Source: Paenibacillus pabuli
GTDB taxonomy: Bacteria > Bacillota > Bacilli > Paenibacillales > Paenibacillaceae
NCBI RefSeq assembly: GCF_023101145.1
Contig: NZ_CP073714.1
Coordinates: forward strand, 4,092,001-4,156,000
DNA length: 64,000 bases
Reading direction: 5' to 3'
In this document: in pieces, positions 16,302 to 24,973 of the stretch
Position numbering within the stretch: the stretch's first letter is position 1
How the letters are laid out: every line of letters begins with the position of its first letter
Position numbers and translations under genes: made by a program
The notes under the pieces: generated by a model
Databases searched by the model: none
Told to the model about the DNA's origin: nothing
The model's input: only the letters and a program-made list of their open reading frames with translations

Positions 16302-17858
16302 ATGGTATTTACAATCACAATTATGATCGTAGCACTGTTTGCAATTTGGGGTGCTGTTGCTCCCGATCAGCTGGCAGATGTGGCGAACGTTGCCTACAAC
16401 TTCTCTATTCATAACTTTGGCTGGTTTTATTTGCTAGCTACACTGTTCTTCCTGATCTTCGCTTTCTATCTGGCGTTCAGCCGTTTTGGCAGTATCAGGC
16501 TGGGGAATGAAGATGATGAGCCGGAATATTCTACAGTTTCCTGGCTGTCCATGCTGTTTAGCGCCGGTATGGGCATTGGTCTGGTTTTCTGGGGAGTTGC
16601 TGAACCGCTGTCCCACTATTTATCTGCACCGGAGGGGGCAGAAGCCGGAACGACACAGGCAGCAAGACTTTCCATGCGATATTCCTTTTTCCACTGGGGG
16701 CTGCATCCTTGGGCGATCTATACCGTCATCGGCTTGGCACTTGCTTATTTCCAGTTCCGGAAAGGCTACAAAGGGCTGATCAGTTCCACCTTTATTCCTC
16801 TAATAGGTGAGCGTCTTGCTGCAGGCTGGCTTGGCAAGCTCATTGATATTCTGGCGGTCATTTCCACCGTCTTCGGTGTTGCGACCTCCCTTGGATTGGG
16901 TGCACTTCAGATCGGCGGGGGGCTGAATCACTTATTCGGTATTCCTAACTCGACAATGACCCAGGTTGTTATTATCACAGTTGTAACCGTACTGTTTTTA
17001 ATCTCGGCAACCTCTGGTCTGGATAAAGGTATTAAGATTCTGAGCAACACCAACCTTGTTATAGCTGTGCTGTTAATGCTTTTTGTATTGGTGACTGGAC
17101 CGACTACGTTTATATTTGACACATTCACGACAACTTTGGGCAGTTACATGCAAAATATTATTAATATGAGTTTGAGATTAACGCCATTCTCAAGAGAAAC
17201 CTGGATTGGAGCTTGGACGTTATTTTACTGGGCATGGTGGATTGCGTGGGCTCCTTTTGTTGGTACTTTTATCGCAAGGGTATCTAAAGGAAGGACCATA
17301 AAGGAATTTGTAATTTATGTCATGGTTATTCCAAGCCTTTTCGGATTTATCTGGTTCTCAATCTTCGGCGGAACAGGACTTCACCTGGAATTGTTCAATG
17401 CTTCCCATCTGGCGGAGGCTGTCAAGGAAGATGCGACAACCGCTTTATTCCTTATGCTGGAGCAGTTGCCTTTAGGCACGATCGTAGCATTCATCGCTAC
17501 ACTCCTGATTATGATCTTCTTTATTACGTCGGCTGATTCCGCTACCTTTGTGCTGGGCATGCTGACTTCAGATGGCAAGCTTGACCCGAGTACAAGAGTG
17601 AAATTAACCTGGGGAATCTTGCAGTCCGCCATCGCCGTAGTATTGCTGATCAGTGGGGGCTTGAACGGCCTCCAGACAGCCTCTATTGTGGCCGCGCTTC
17701 CGTTCGCTGTTGTCCTTATCGGGATGTGTGTCTCCCTTCTCAAAGCTCTGCAATCTGAGGACAGAGAACGCCGTCAGAAGGAAAAACGGCAGCGCCAAAA
17801 ACTGAAACGACTGCTGGAGGAACATGAAAACTTGCAGAATGAAATTCCCGGCAGGTAA
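16302..17858 (+). CDS. BCCT-family glycine betaine/choline transporter (OpuD-like)
   Basis: 518 residues, about 12 membrane helices. Diagnostic BCCT segments: SAGMGIGLVFWGVAEPL at 87-103 and the substrate-site helix FYWAWWIAWAPFVGTFIARV near 309, followed by SKGRTIKEF. The G-M-G-I-G motif fits Na+-coupled betaine carriers rather than the choline-specific GMGIA type (established family knowledge). A C-terminal basic tail (~25 residues, RERRQKEKRQRQKLKRLLEE) may sense osmotic stress. GGAGG 7 bases before the ATG. Monocistronic with its own terminator. Uptake of a compatible solute is the expected role. Confidence 0.92.
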   Translation: MVFTITIMIVALFAIWGAVAPDQLADVANVAYNFSIHNFGWFYLLATLFFLIFAFYLAFSRFGSIRLGNEDDEPEYSTVSWLSMLFSAGMGIGLVFWGVAEPLSHYLSAPEGAEAGTTQAARLSMRYSFFHWGLHPWAIYTVIGLALAYFQFRKGYKGLISSTFIPLIGERLAAGWLGKLIDILAVISTVFGVATSLGLGALQIGGGLNHLFGIPNSTMTQVVIITVVTVLFLISATSGLDKGIKILSNTNLVIAVLLMLFVLVTGPTTFIFDTFTTTLGSYMQNIINMSLRLTPFSRETWIGAWTLFYWAWWIAWAPFVGTFIARVSKGRTIKEFVIYVMVIPSLFGFIWFSIFGGTGLHLELFNASHLAEAVKEDATTALFLMLEQLPLGTIVAFIATLLIMIFFITSADSATFVLGMLTSDGKLDPSTRVKLTWGILQSAIAVVLLISGGLNGLQTASIVAALPFAVVLIGMCVSLLKALQSEDRERRQKEKRQRQKLKRLLEEHENLQNEIPGR

Positions 17859-17923
17859 TGGCCAATTGAACTATATAGAGTAGATACCTGTCCTTAGACG
17901 GGTACGAAATATATACAAATGAA

Positions 17924-17963
17924 AAAAGAGCATCAGCAGCGCTACGGCGGCTGATGTTCTTTC
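17924..17963 (+). terminator. Terminator of the BCCT gene
   Basis: AAAGAGCATCAGC / GCTGATGTTCTTT stem (one G-U pair) followed by CTTT, 65 bases after the stop. Confidence 0.85.
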
Positions 17964-18039
17964 TTTACAAATCCCCAGGGAACTTCTTTTACATATATAC
18001 GGTTCTCTTCGTTATCCTGTACAAATTCTATTGTTTGGT

Positions 18040-18801
18040 TTACGCATTGTTACATTCCAGAATACTGAAAAATCGCTCAACAAAAATATCACCATGGTGT
18101 TTCTTCATTTGCGCCGTGTTGAAAATATATTCTTCCATATGCTCAAGCTTGCGCAGACTGCGGACCAGTACTTTCCGATCATCGTCAGATAGATTAGGGT
18201 CATCGTCGACCTTCGTCAAAGCATGTTTCACACGTGCGGATAACCCTTCAACATAGAGATGGTTTTTGGATTTTGGCGGAATACATTGTGTCAGGTCACA
18301 GCTCACAAAACAAACACCGTCAAGGATACAGTTTTCAAAATTGGCGATGAGCTTTTGTTTGCCATTTCCCTCAAACGTAATATCCACCAGCTTGCCGGTA
18401 AAGGTACAATTAACGATATTCGCTGCTTGTAAAATGCGGTCATTGAATCTGCATTTATGAAAAGTACAATCAATAAACGCAGCATTCTCCAATGTCATGC
18501 CTCTCATATCGCACGAGGAAAATTCGCAATTGGTAAAAACAGCTTCGTCTTTGGCAATACCAACAGAACGCAAGTCGGAACGAATAAATGTGCAGTGGTC
18601 AATCATACTGCCGGTAAAAAATCTCGCATTCGTAAGATCGCAGGTATCAAATACAAGGGAATACAGGTTACAACCCCAAAATATAGGTGAACCAACATTC
18701 GAGTTTAGTATAGTTGATCTGCTTATAGTTTCGTGTTCATACCTGACAACATCAGAAAATAATTCGTTGTCTACTGACATCCCAGACTCAAGTCTTCTCA
18801 T
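18040..18801 (-). CDS. Pentapeptide-repeat protein
   Basis: 253 residues from ATG 18801. Residues ~35-165 contain successive A/C-D/N/x-[LF]-xx units (CNLYSLVFDTCDLTNARFF, HCTFIRSDLRSVGIA, NCEFSSCDMRGMTLENAAF, DCTFHKCRF, NCTFTGKLVDITF, NCILDGVCFVSCDLTQC), which fold as a right-handed quadrilateral beta-helix. The C-terminal ~75 residues are helical and charged (KSKNHLYVEGLSARVKHALT...EEYIFNTAQMKKHHGD). Some relatives mimic DNA and protect gyrase (Qnr/MfpA); this one has a more degenerate repeat and I cannot assign that role. The GTG at 18810 is an alternative start. Confidence 0.8.
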   Translation of the reverse strand: MRRLESGMSVDNELFSDVVRYEHETISRSTILNSNVGSPIFWGCNLYSLVFDTCDLTNARFFTGSMIDHCTFIRSDLRSVGIAKDEAVFTNCEFSSCDMRGMTLENAAFIDCTFHKCRFNDRILQAANIVNCTFTGKLVDITFEGNGKQKLIANFENCILDGVCFVSCDLTQCIPPKSKNHLYVEGLSARVKHALTKVDDDPNLSDDDRKVLVRSLRKLEHMEEYIFNTAQMKKHHGDIFVERFFSILECNNA

Positions 18802-18844
18802 CCCGATCACCCTATCATTTCTTCCCTAAATTTCACTCACCACT

Positions 18845-18945
18845 TGTTTAAGAAAAGATATGTTTTTGTCCCTCGACATCTTTCCCGTGCTGTACATCAA
18901 AAAAATAACCGCTCTGTTAAAGGGAGCGATATTGTTGGATGTTAC
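18845..18945 (-). repeat. Dispersed hairpin element, copy 4 (overlaps RCC1 gene end)
   Basis: TATGTTTTTGTCCCTCGACATC and an A-run followed by CCGCTctgttaaagggaGCG. On the minus strand it reads CGCTC...GAGCGGTTATTTTTTT, a terminator. It covers the stop codon of the RCC1-repeat gene at 18917, and the last repeat of that protein is cut there. Confidence 0.65.
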
Positions 18946-19816
18946 TCCATTCGCTTACATTACATTGTCCATAATCATTATTACCCACCGCAACCACCGT
19001 GCCATCCGATTTCAGTCCAATCGTATGGGCACACCCGGCCGAAACAGCTCTAATTTCGTGCCAGCCATTTACATCGCATTGGTCATGTTTATTTGAACCC
19101 GCCGCAACCATCGTACCGTCAGACTTAAGACCAACGGTATGATAACTCCCCGCTGCAACTGCTACAATATCGCGCCATCCGCTAACGTCACATTCACCTT
19201 CATTATTTCTACCTGCAGCCACTACCGTGCCATCCGATCTAAGACCAACCGTATGAAGATACCCTGCCGAAACAGCCAATATGTCGCTCCAGTTGCTTAC
19301 ACTGGATTGTCCATACTTATTGTTACCAACTGCTGTTACCGTACCGTCTAATTTTAGACCGACTGTATGCCAGTCACCCGTCGTGACCGCTACAATATCA
19401 TGCCAGCTGTTCACGTTGCATTCACCTTCATTATTTCGCCCCACCGCAACCACCGTGCCATCTGATTTAACCCCGACAGTACGGCACCAACCTGCAGAAA
19501 CGGCGACAATATCGCACCATTCGCCTACATTGCATTGGTCATGCGTATTCCAACCTGTAGCTGTTACCGTACCATCCGATTTAAGACCAACGGTATGGGC
19601 ATTACCCGTGTTCGTAGCCATATGAACATTGCCAGCAACTACTGCGACGATGTCTAACCATTCGCTTACCTTACATTGACCGTATTTATTATCGCCAACA
19701 GCTGTTACTGTTCCGTCAGATTTAAGTCCAACGGTATGACGACGACCCGCTGCTATGGTATAGTTACGGAATCGTTTCGTCTCAAACATCGCTTCCATCC
19801 GTGAATCATAATCCAT
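18917..19816 (-). CDS. RCC1-repeat (beta-propeller) protein
   Basis: 299 residues with seven consecutive ~38-residue repeats of pattern HTVGLKSDGTVxAxGxN-xxGQCxVxxWxDIVAVxAG, the RCC1/BLIP-II blade type. A short N-terminus (MDYDSRMEAMFETKRFRNYT) has no signal peptide. GGAGGG sits before the ATG. The seventh repeat ends abruptly (CNVSEWSNIQQYRSL), just where a dispersed hairpin element begins, so the C-terminus may have been lost or replaced. Bacterial RCC1 proteins of this kind mostly bind proteins; function unknown. Confidence 0.85.
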   Translation of the reverse strand: MDYDSRMEAMFETKRFRNYTIAAGRRHTVGLKSDGTVTAVGDNKYGQCKVSEWLDIVAVVAGNVHMATNTGNAHTVGLKSDGTVTATGWNTHDQCNVGEWCDIVAVSAGWCRTVGVKSDGTVVAVGRNNEGECNVNSWHDIVAVTTGDWHTVGLKLDGTVTAVGNNKYGQSSVSNWSDILAVSAGYLHTVGLRSDGTVVAAGRNNEGECDVSGWRDIVAVAAGSYHTVGLKSDGTMVAAGSNKHDQCDVNGWHEIRAVSAGCAHTIGLKSDGTVVAVGNNDYGQCNVSEWSNIQQYRSL

Positions 19817-19848
19817 ATCTTCCCTCCGCCTGTTATTGGGGAAAAAGT

Positions 19849-20412
19849 TTAACTCTTCCGGTAAGCAACCTTATGAAAGGCATTGATATAACGAAACAGT
19901 GCTTCACCATCATCCGACACATGTGTGCTTCCATCCAGTGGCAGGATCATGGCTTGATACGGCTCTGGCACCATTCTATATTGATGAACATAGGAGGTCA
20001 GAACGAATCCGTTGCCTTGCCAAAATTGAATGCGTTTCCGATGCGCCTCCGTTGTCCCGGATTCCGCCTCGATAATCATACCTTTGATCCCGTGTTCCCG
20101 TAGCCCCCAAGCTTTGAGTTGCTCCAGCATCCAAGTCCCAATGCCCGACCCGCGCAGCTTCTGTTCCACCGCGAGGTAATCGATGATCAGGATGCGGTTC
20201 GCGGCCTTCCCCACCATTCCAGTAACAGCCAACGCAACCACTTCTCCTTGATGCACGCCCGTATGTAAGCAACCAATCCCTCGGTTCAGCATATTGCGCA
20301 AAATCGATTTTGTCTTTGCGCCGCTTGGAAAAGCGTCATGATAGATCGGCTCCATCCGCGCCCACAATGCTTCATCCCAGTCCTCTATAGTTGCAAATTC
20401 TAAATCTTGCAC
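19849..20412 (-). CDS. GNAT-family N-acetyltransferase
   Basis: 187 residues from GTG 20412, chosen because GGAGG is 8 bases upstream, whereas the ATG at 20427 has none. Acetyl-CoA site: DYLAVEQKLRGSGIGTWMLE near residue 85 (R/Q-x-x-G-x-G/A), preceded by the beta-strand NRILIIDYLAV. The C-terminus contains FWQGNGFVLTSYVHQYRMV. Substrate unknown. It lies 33 bases upstream of the RCC1 gene on the same strand and may share its transcript. Confidence 0.85.
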   Translation of the reverse strand: MQDLEFATIEDWDEALWARMEPIYHDAFPSGAKTKSILRNMLNRGIGCLHTGVHQGEVVALAVTGMVGKAANRILIIDYLAVEQKLRGSGIGTWMLEQLKAWGLREHGIKGMIIEAESGTTEAHRKRIQFWQGNGFVLTSYVHQYRMVPEPYQAMILPLDGSTHVSDDGEALFRYINAFHKVAYRKS

Positions 20413-20465
20413 TTCATTCGCCTCCATAAATATACTTATCCAATATTATACTATTTCCGTGTAAT

Positions 20466-20505
20466 CAAGAAAAACCTCAGCTGGGTTAACCGGGCTGGGG
20501 TTTTC
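20466..20505 (-). terminator. Hairpin terminator downstream of the ABC exporter
   Basis: AAAACCTCAGC / GCTGGGGTTTT (G-U pairs) around 20468-20503. It lies between the permease stop (20571) and the GNAT gene. Confidence 0.55.
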
Positions 20506-20570
20506 AAATTAACTATTTGGGATTAGCTTTTACCCGTTTTTAAGGCTTTTTCTATCCAAAAATAGCTCTT

Positions 20571-22199
20571 TTATTTAACTCTGAAATGGGTTTGAGCATA
20601 TTTTGATACGAGGGGGACAGCACTCAATAGATACCCGACAGTCAACACGATTAAGACAACAGTGAGTACCCACAGTGTAGGACCTAATAACATCGCCACA
20701 ACAAAGCCTAATGAAATAAGACTGTTCACTAATGTAAAAAGGGGATTATTGGTTTCCAGCTCTGTGGTGTAGGGCTGAAACACATAGTATACCAGTAGAT
20801 GATGTACTGAGAAAAATACAGACAGTGCCATCGTCATACACCAGACGGGGAGCAATGTACTTGTATCCCTTCCTTCAGACAAAACAAGTATAGACACACT
20901 TAGTACAGTTGCTACACATGCACCTAACTTTAGATTCAAGAATAATAAACTTCTAAACCTTAAACGAAAATGCTGCTTCGCATGCTTGCGATAAAATGAG
21001 TAACGCATAAGTTGCATATCACAATGGTAGAATAGCCCCTTACAAACCTCTCTGCCTATTGTCAGACTTAGCATAGCCATAATTAAAACAGGAGTAAATC
21101 GTTCCAATGAGTTTAGGGAGACATGATCTCTGAAAATGAATGCCAAGAAAGATAGTAATAAGCCAATGATCATAATAGCCACTAAACGTCTGCGGAACGG
21201 CACCTGGATGAGATGATTGTACCTACTAACCAGGAGGTTATGCATTTGTTCGTATCCCTTTTTACCTAATGAAGTTTGCTCGCAAGCATGGAGGTTAGAC
21301 GAGGAATGTTTGCCATAATCATTATCTTTTGCCTGTACCATTTGTTGTTGAAGATTAGCCATCATGATTTCCGTATTCAACAATGGATCAGATTGGTTCG
21401 TTACTGCACGTACCGCTGCTGTGTAATTCGTATGTTTGAGTAACACATATCCAGCAACAGTCCCAGATAACCATATCAGTGTGACAAGCCACTGTTGATC
21501 CAATATCACCGCTCCGAAAAGAGGAATGCTCCGTGACGTCAATGGAAGGTACGCAGCAGTTAGTGTGAGTATCATGACCAGGCCCATAACCCATGTTTTC
21601 TGTACAAGAATAGTCCCTTTCCATCGAAAAACGGCCAAATGTAAAAATTCGCTCATCATGCGCCAAATCGTCATAACTCCAACAGTCAGAAGCGCATGAA
21701 AAATTGAAAAATTAAAAAACAATGAAACTAAAGTAATTGCAATTCCTTGATACAAAAAGAATGTAATATACCGGTAAAACAGCACAGCTCGCATATATTT
21801 GGTAGGAACGATTCGTATAAGTCGAACAGCAGTGTACTTCATCTTGTTTGATTCCAACACTTTTGCACTAGTCATGCCAGCCATTACTCCACTAATGCAA
21901 AAATACATATGAAGAAGAAGTGCAAATCGCTCTGGCGTGTTATATCCCTCTGTCCATAAGACTATGGGCAATGCAAGCATGCCCCCGATATAGAACAAAC
22001 TTTCTAACAAACCTGCAACAAACATCAAAATCACTGCGATCGCGCCAATGATACGTTTCGTCCAAAAAGCAGCATAGGTTTGTTCACTGAAGAAACGGCC
22101 AACAACAGGTATCTTTTGCATGAAATATATGATGCGGTTTACGAGCGTGATAACCTGCAGCTGCCGCATGCGAGAAATCGTACTAAATATTCCCTGCAT
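20571..22199 (-). CDS. ABC exporter-type permease, unknown substrate
   Basis: 542 residues, about 10-12 hydrophobic helices with a hydrophilic middle (~residues 275-330, NTEIMMANLQQQMVQAKDND). ATG 22199 is preferred because AAGGAG lies 7 bases upstream and the gene then overlaps the ATPase 3' end by 17 bases. Paired with the ATPase upstream. The N-terminal LVNRIIYFMQKIPVVGRFFS segment resembles permeases of Firmicutes bacteriocin or peptide exporters of unclear substrate. No peptidase domain is fused. Confidence 0.8.
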   Translation of the reverse strand: MQGIFSTISRMRQLQVITLVNRIIYFMQKIPVVGRFFSEQTYAAFWTKRIIGAIAVILMFVAGLLESLFYIGGMLALPIVLWTEGYNTPERFALLLHMYFCISGVMAGMTSAKVLESNKMKYTAVRLIRIVPTKYMRAVLFYRYITFFLYQGIAITLVSLFFNFSIFHALLTVGVMTIWRMMSEFLHLAVFRWKGTILVQKTWVMGLVMILTLTAAYLPLTSRSIPLFGAVILDQQWLVTLIWLSGTVAGYVLLKHTNYTAAVRAVTNQSDPLLNTEIMMANLQQQMVQAKDNDYGKHSSSNLHACEQTSLGKKGYEQMHNLLVSRYNHLIQVPFRRRLVAIMIIGLLLSFLAFIFRDHVSLNSLERFTPVLIMAMLSLTIGREVCKGLFYHCDMQLMRYSFYRKHAKQHFRLRFRSLLFLNLKLGACVATVLSVSILVLSEGRDTSTLLPVWCMTMALSVFFSVHHLLVYYVFQPYTTELETNNPLFTLVNSLISLGFVVAMLLGPTLWVLTVVLIVLTVGYLLSAVPLVSKYAQTHFRVK

Positions 22200-22929
22200 C
22201 GGCATTCTCCTTCTGGGCACCCTGTTCGCTATCATCTCGTAATAACGCAATAATCTTCTCTTCAAAATCGGGTTGCGTAAGAATGTCTGGCGAAATCTGC
22301 GTCAAACTGCCACCATTCAGAATAATTAATTCATCACACAGATCCGTTGCCAATTGCAATATATGAGTTGAGAAAATGAGCACATGATCCTTTTTCATAT
22401 CACGCAGCAATTGTTTCATCTCGCTCGCAACGATAACATCAAAGGAAGTCAGAGGTTCGTCCAGTAAGATTACTGTTGGTTTGGTGAGTAAAAATAACAT
22501 CATTTGCACTTTGTTTTTCATTCCATGTGAGTAATGCTTAATGAGTTTATGCCGGTCTTCCTGTGTAATGTGCATCATATCAAAAAGAGCGTCAATATCG
22601 TCTCCTCGCCCTTCAATCACGTCGAAATTAACATCAATGAAAAAACGTACAAACTCATATCCCGTCAGAAACTCCGGTAACATTGGCATGGCATAAACGT
22701 ATCCTACATCATCCATCTCTACGTCACGCGATGTGGAGTCGTCCACTAGTTTTAGTGTGCCGTTATCCACCTGAATCTCGCCACCTAAACAATTAAATAA
22801 AGTGGTTTTCCCAGCCCCATTTCGTCCAAGAAGGCCATAAATCTTTCCCTTTTCGAATTGAAAATTTAAATCGGTTAATACTTGTTTATCACCAAAACTC
22901 TTCCCTATATTTTGAAGTACCAGTTTCAT
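22183..22929 (-). CDS. ABC transporter ATP-binding protein
   Basis: 248 residues. Walker A GLLGRNGAGKTTLF near 33, Q-loop region, a degenerate signature YSHGMKNKVQMM near 130, Walker B VILLDEPLTSFDV near 155 and switch His (FSTHIL). The signature SHGMK instead of SGGQ/SLGMK suits exporter ATPases of the BcrA/CcmA-like subfamily. GAGGAGAAAATAA before ATG. Overlaps the permease gene, and its first 13 codons overlap the small ORF at 22889-23047. Confidence 0.9.
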   Translation of the reverse strand: MKLVLQNIGKSFGDKQVLTDLNFQFEKGKIYGLLGRNGAGKTTLFNCLGGEIQVDNGTLKLVDDSTSRDVEMDDVGYVYAMPMLPEFLTGYEFVRFFIDVNFDVIEGRGDDIDALFDMMHITQEDRHKLIKHYSHGMKNKVQMMLFLLTKPTVILLDEPLTSFDVIVASEMKQLLRDMKKDHVLIFSTHILQLATDLCDELIILNGGSLTQISPDILTQPDFEEKIIALLRDDSEQGAQKENADAGNI

Positions 22930-23047
22930 TTATTTTCTCCTCACATTCACAATAATTAGTAGTTTGTTTACCTAAATCTCCAATCATAGATACAACCTTG
23001 TTGTTGTTCTCGTTTTTAAACTTATTTAAAAGTTGTTTAGTTTTCAT
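22889..23047 (-). CDS. Small ORF with CxC motif upstream of ABC exporter (possible peptide gene)
   Basis: ATG 23047 with GAAAGGA 9 bases upstream; 52 residues: a basic, Asn-rich N-terminus (MKTKQLLNKFKNENNN), then VVSMIGDLGKQTTNYCECEE and an acidic tail. It overlaps the start of the ATPase gene. The layout (short peptide gene, exporter ATPase, permease; Cys/Thr residues in the C-terminal half) resembles a ribosomally made peptide and its exporter, but there is no visible modification enzyme and no double-Gly leader. It may also be a chance frame. Speculative. Confidence 0.4.
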   Translation of the reverse strand: MKTKQLLNKFKNENNNKVVSMIGDLGKQTTNYCECEEKINETGTSKYREEFW

Positions 23048-23177
23048 AAATATCAGTCCTTTCATCATTTTGAGAATTGCCTTCCTTGGCCAATTTAGCT
23101 AATGTTGGGAAAATAGACAATCCTTCTTATTAGTATTCTATCTTGAGAGATACAATACCTTCCCTTTGTAATCCCCA

Positions 23178-23252
23178 TACTGGGAAACAAACATGTACCA
23201 ATAAAACAAAAAAGCCGCTATAATAGCGACTTCAATGGATATCTGTTCCAGT
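23178..23252 (-). repeat. Dispersed hairpin element, copy 5 (terminator core)
   Basis: A-tract and GCCGCTAtaaTAGCGAC core at about 23207-23230, then CTTCAATGG; TACTGGGAAACA and TGTTCCAGTA flank it as an outer inverted repeat. It ends 8 bases short of the stop codon of the DUF4180 gene, so it is that gene's terminator on the minus strand. Confidence 0.85.
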
Positions 23253-23259
23253 ATTTAAA

Positions 23260-23643
23260 TTATTCGTTTGCTCTTGCAATCTCCTTGCTCAGTTGTTCAA
23301 TAGCCTGACTTTCATCCGGAACGAAAAATATATCATTACCATTATTGCTTTCATAGATAAAGTCTTTAAGACTTTTGCTGGTATAACCTGAAAAATCACC
23401 AATAATCGCAATTTTGGTCTGGTAATTGATAAACTTTTGAAGCACTTCTCCAGCCAGACGAGTTTTCAGCTCAAAAAAATCTTCGCTTACTTCGGATTTG
23501 TTAACAATAATACGGTGACAATCGACTTCATATCTAACGGTTGCCATGAGATCGATAGCAGACTGAACATCTGTGATTAACTTCTCGCTACTCGTAACGT
23601 AAGCAATGCAAACTCCATTTTCGTTTATTTTTCTAATGTGCAT
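23260..23643 (-). CDS. DUF4180-family protein
   Basis: 127 residues from ATG 23643 (GAGGGGGAAAG upstream). Conserved features of DUF4180: SEKLITDVQSAIDLMATVRY near 19, IIVNKSEVSEDFFELKTRLA near 45, KFINYQTKIAIIGDFSGYTS near 70 and the C-terminal NNGNDIFFVPDESQAIEQL. The fold is predicted to be STAS/SpoIIAA-like (family knowledge; function unknown). Its promoter carries the same MerR operator as the divergent regulator gene, so it belongs to that regulon. Confidence 0.88.
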   Translation of the reverse strand: MHIRKINENGVCIAYVTSSEKLITDVQSAIDLMATVRYEVDCHRIIVNKSEVSEDFFELKTRLAGEVLQKFINYQTKIAIIGDFSGYTSKSLKDFIYESNNGNDIFFVPDESQAIEQLSKEIARANE

Positions 23644-23716
23644 CTTTCTTTCCCCCTCAATTCCAGGTAGCATATACCCAGATCATTTGTCCTGATGTGA
23701 CTACCACATATGAGCA

Positions 23717-23747
23717 AGTATACCGTCTCCAGTAAGGGGAGACTCAA
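23717..23747 (-). promoter_or_regulatory. MerR-type promoter of the DUF4180 gene
   Basis: Minus strand: -35 TTGAGT (23742-23747), 19-bp spacer CTCCCCTTACTGGAGACGG, -10 TATACT (23717-23722). The spacer dyad TCTCC...GGAGA matches the promoters at 23772 and 26452. Confidence 0.85.
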
Positions 23748-23771
23748 CCCTTGTTTTTGAGCTAATATGGA

Positions 23772-23802
23772 TTGAGTCTCCCCTAACAGGAGATGATATA
23801 CT
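23772..23802 (+). promoter_or_regulatory. MerR-type autoregulatory promoter
   Basis: Plus strand: -35 TTGAGT (23772-23777), 19-bp spacer CTCCCCTAACAGGAGATGA, -10 TATACT (23797-23802), driving the large merR gene at 23824. Back-to-back with the DUF4180 promoter. Confidence 0.85.
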
Positions 23803-23823
23803 ACATTGACAGAGGTGAAGTTT

Positions 23824-24858
23824 ATGCAGAAAAACCAAAATGAGTTATCTAGTATGCAAACATTACAACAAGAAACAGCAGACAGCGTTTTATTCTCCAT
23901 TGGAGAGACTGCGCAAATGATAGATTCTACAGTAAAAACGGTTCGTTACTATGATGAAATACAATTAGTGAAAGCATCCTTTGTAAATAACCGTGGGTAC
24001 CGCTTTTACACAACAGAGGCCATATGGCGTCTACAGCTTGTTAAAACACTTCGTGAACTAAGATTCGGAATTGAAGATATTAAGAAACTGCTTTCTGGCG
24101 AAATACCTATGGAAACGTCCCTGGATTGGCAAATAGAAACGTTACAAACGGAGGTTCAAGCACTGAATGGCATGATTGCGATATTGAATAATGCCAGAAG
24201 TTTAGTTAATCATTATAATAATGATTCCAAGAAGAATTCCTCCCCTTCTCTTTCGTACTTGCATGAATTAGTTCATATCCATAAGCAAAATCAACAAAAC
24301 AGGCAGCAATTTGTTTTAACCAAAATAGAAGAAATCGGATTTATGTCAGATATTCCAGCAGAATGGAAAGATGCTTTTTTCCATTACTTTAACAAGTTCA
24401 TTCTTCATCCGGGAAAATGGTCTGCCAAGCAACTCATGGCTTGGGAGGAGTTAAAAAAGCTGATTAGCTCCCCTGAATTTATTGCTGATCTTCAAAGCGT
24501 GGAGTTCCTGTTCGTAAACATCGCCCAGCATCCTCTTTATGAGGCTAAGGAATGGGTCCGGCTCATGCAGAGTATCCAGAAACGATTAAGTATTGCCTTG
24601 AAAAAAAACTACGAACCTCATAGCAGTTATGTTCAAGCCATTGCTGACGATGCAATACAGCTATATTCCCATTCTAATGCGGCGTCTAACAGCAAGGAGA
24701 TTCTTCAAAGGATAGAAGCCCACATAGACAAGCTCGAAACCAAAAACTTCAAACGATCTATTATGCTTTGTTCCATACTGAGTCCCGAATTTGAACAATT
24801 GTCCCAAAGAGACGACTTATTATTTCGGGGCTTGAGATGGAAGCTTCAGCAGATCTAA
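23824..24858 (+). CDS. Large MerR-family regulator with C-terminal effector domain
   Basis: 344 residues from ATG 23824 (AGAGGTGAAGTTT upstream). N-terminal HTH with FSIGETAQMIDSTVKTVRYY and RYYDEIQLVKASFVNNRGYR (residues ~25-65), a dimer coiled coil (DWQIETLQTEVQALNGMIAI), then ~200 residues of helical effector domain (HKQNQQNRQQFVLTKIEEIG ...), similar in layout to multidrug-sensing MerR proteins though not to the BmrR GyrI-like fold. It most likely activates its own promoter, the divergent DUF4180 gene and the hydrolase gene at 24974, which share one operator. Ligand unknown. Confidence 0.88.
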   Translation: MQKNQNELSSMQTLQQETADSVLFSIGETAQMIDSTVKTVRYYDEIQLVKASFVNNRGYRFYTTEAIWRLQLVKTLRELRFGIEDIKKLLSGEIPMETSLDWQIETLQTEVQALNGMIAILNNARSLVNHYNNDSKKNSSPSLSYLHELVHIHKQNQQNRQQFVLTKIEEIGFMSDIPAEWKDAFFHYFNKFILHPGKWSAKQLMAWEELKKLISSPEFIADLQSVEFLFVNIAQHPLYEAKEWVRLMQSIQKRLSIALKKNYEPHSSYVQAIADDAIQLYSHSNAASNSKEILQRIEAHIDKLETKNFKRSIMLCSILSPEFEQLSQRDDLLFRGLRWKLQQI

Positions 24859-24876
24859 CTGTAATAAACCATAGAG

Positions 24877-24956
24877 AAGCCAGTCATCGTATACTGAAAA
24901 CCATTTGTCAAACAACATCTGACAACTCGGTTGCAGTTTAGAATGACTGGCTTTTT
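24877..24956 (+). terminator. Terminator of the large merR gene
   Basis: AAGCCAGTCAT 24877-24887 pairs with ATGACTGGCTT 24943-24953, followed by TTTACTT. The 55-base loop is unusually long. Confidence 0.6.
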
Positions 24957-24973
24957 ACTTCCAGCTTTTCAGC

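Noticed and set aside
16102..16326. 74-codon plus-strand frame upstream of the BCCT gene
   Set aside because: Runs through the 15-bp hairpin and into the transporter start; no ribosome binding site; amino-acid pattern not protein-like.
18040..18801. Pentapeptide protein as Qnr-type quinolone resistance
   Set aside because: Repeats are degenerate, the loop and dimer features of Qnr are not recognisable, and there is a long helical C-terminus; function left open.
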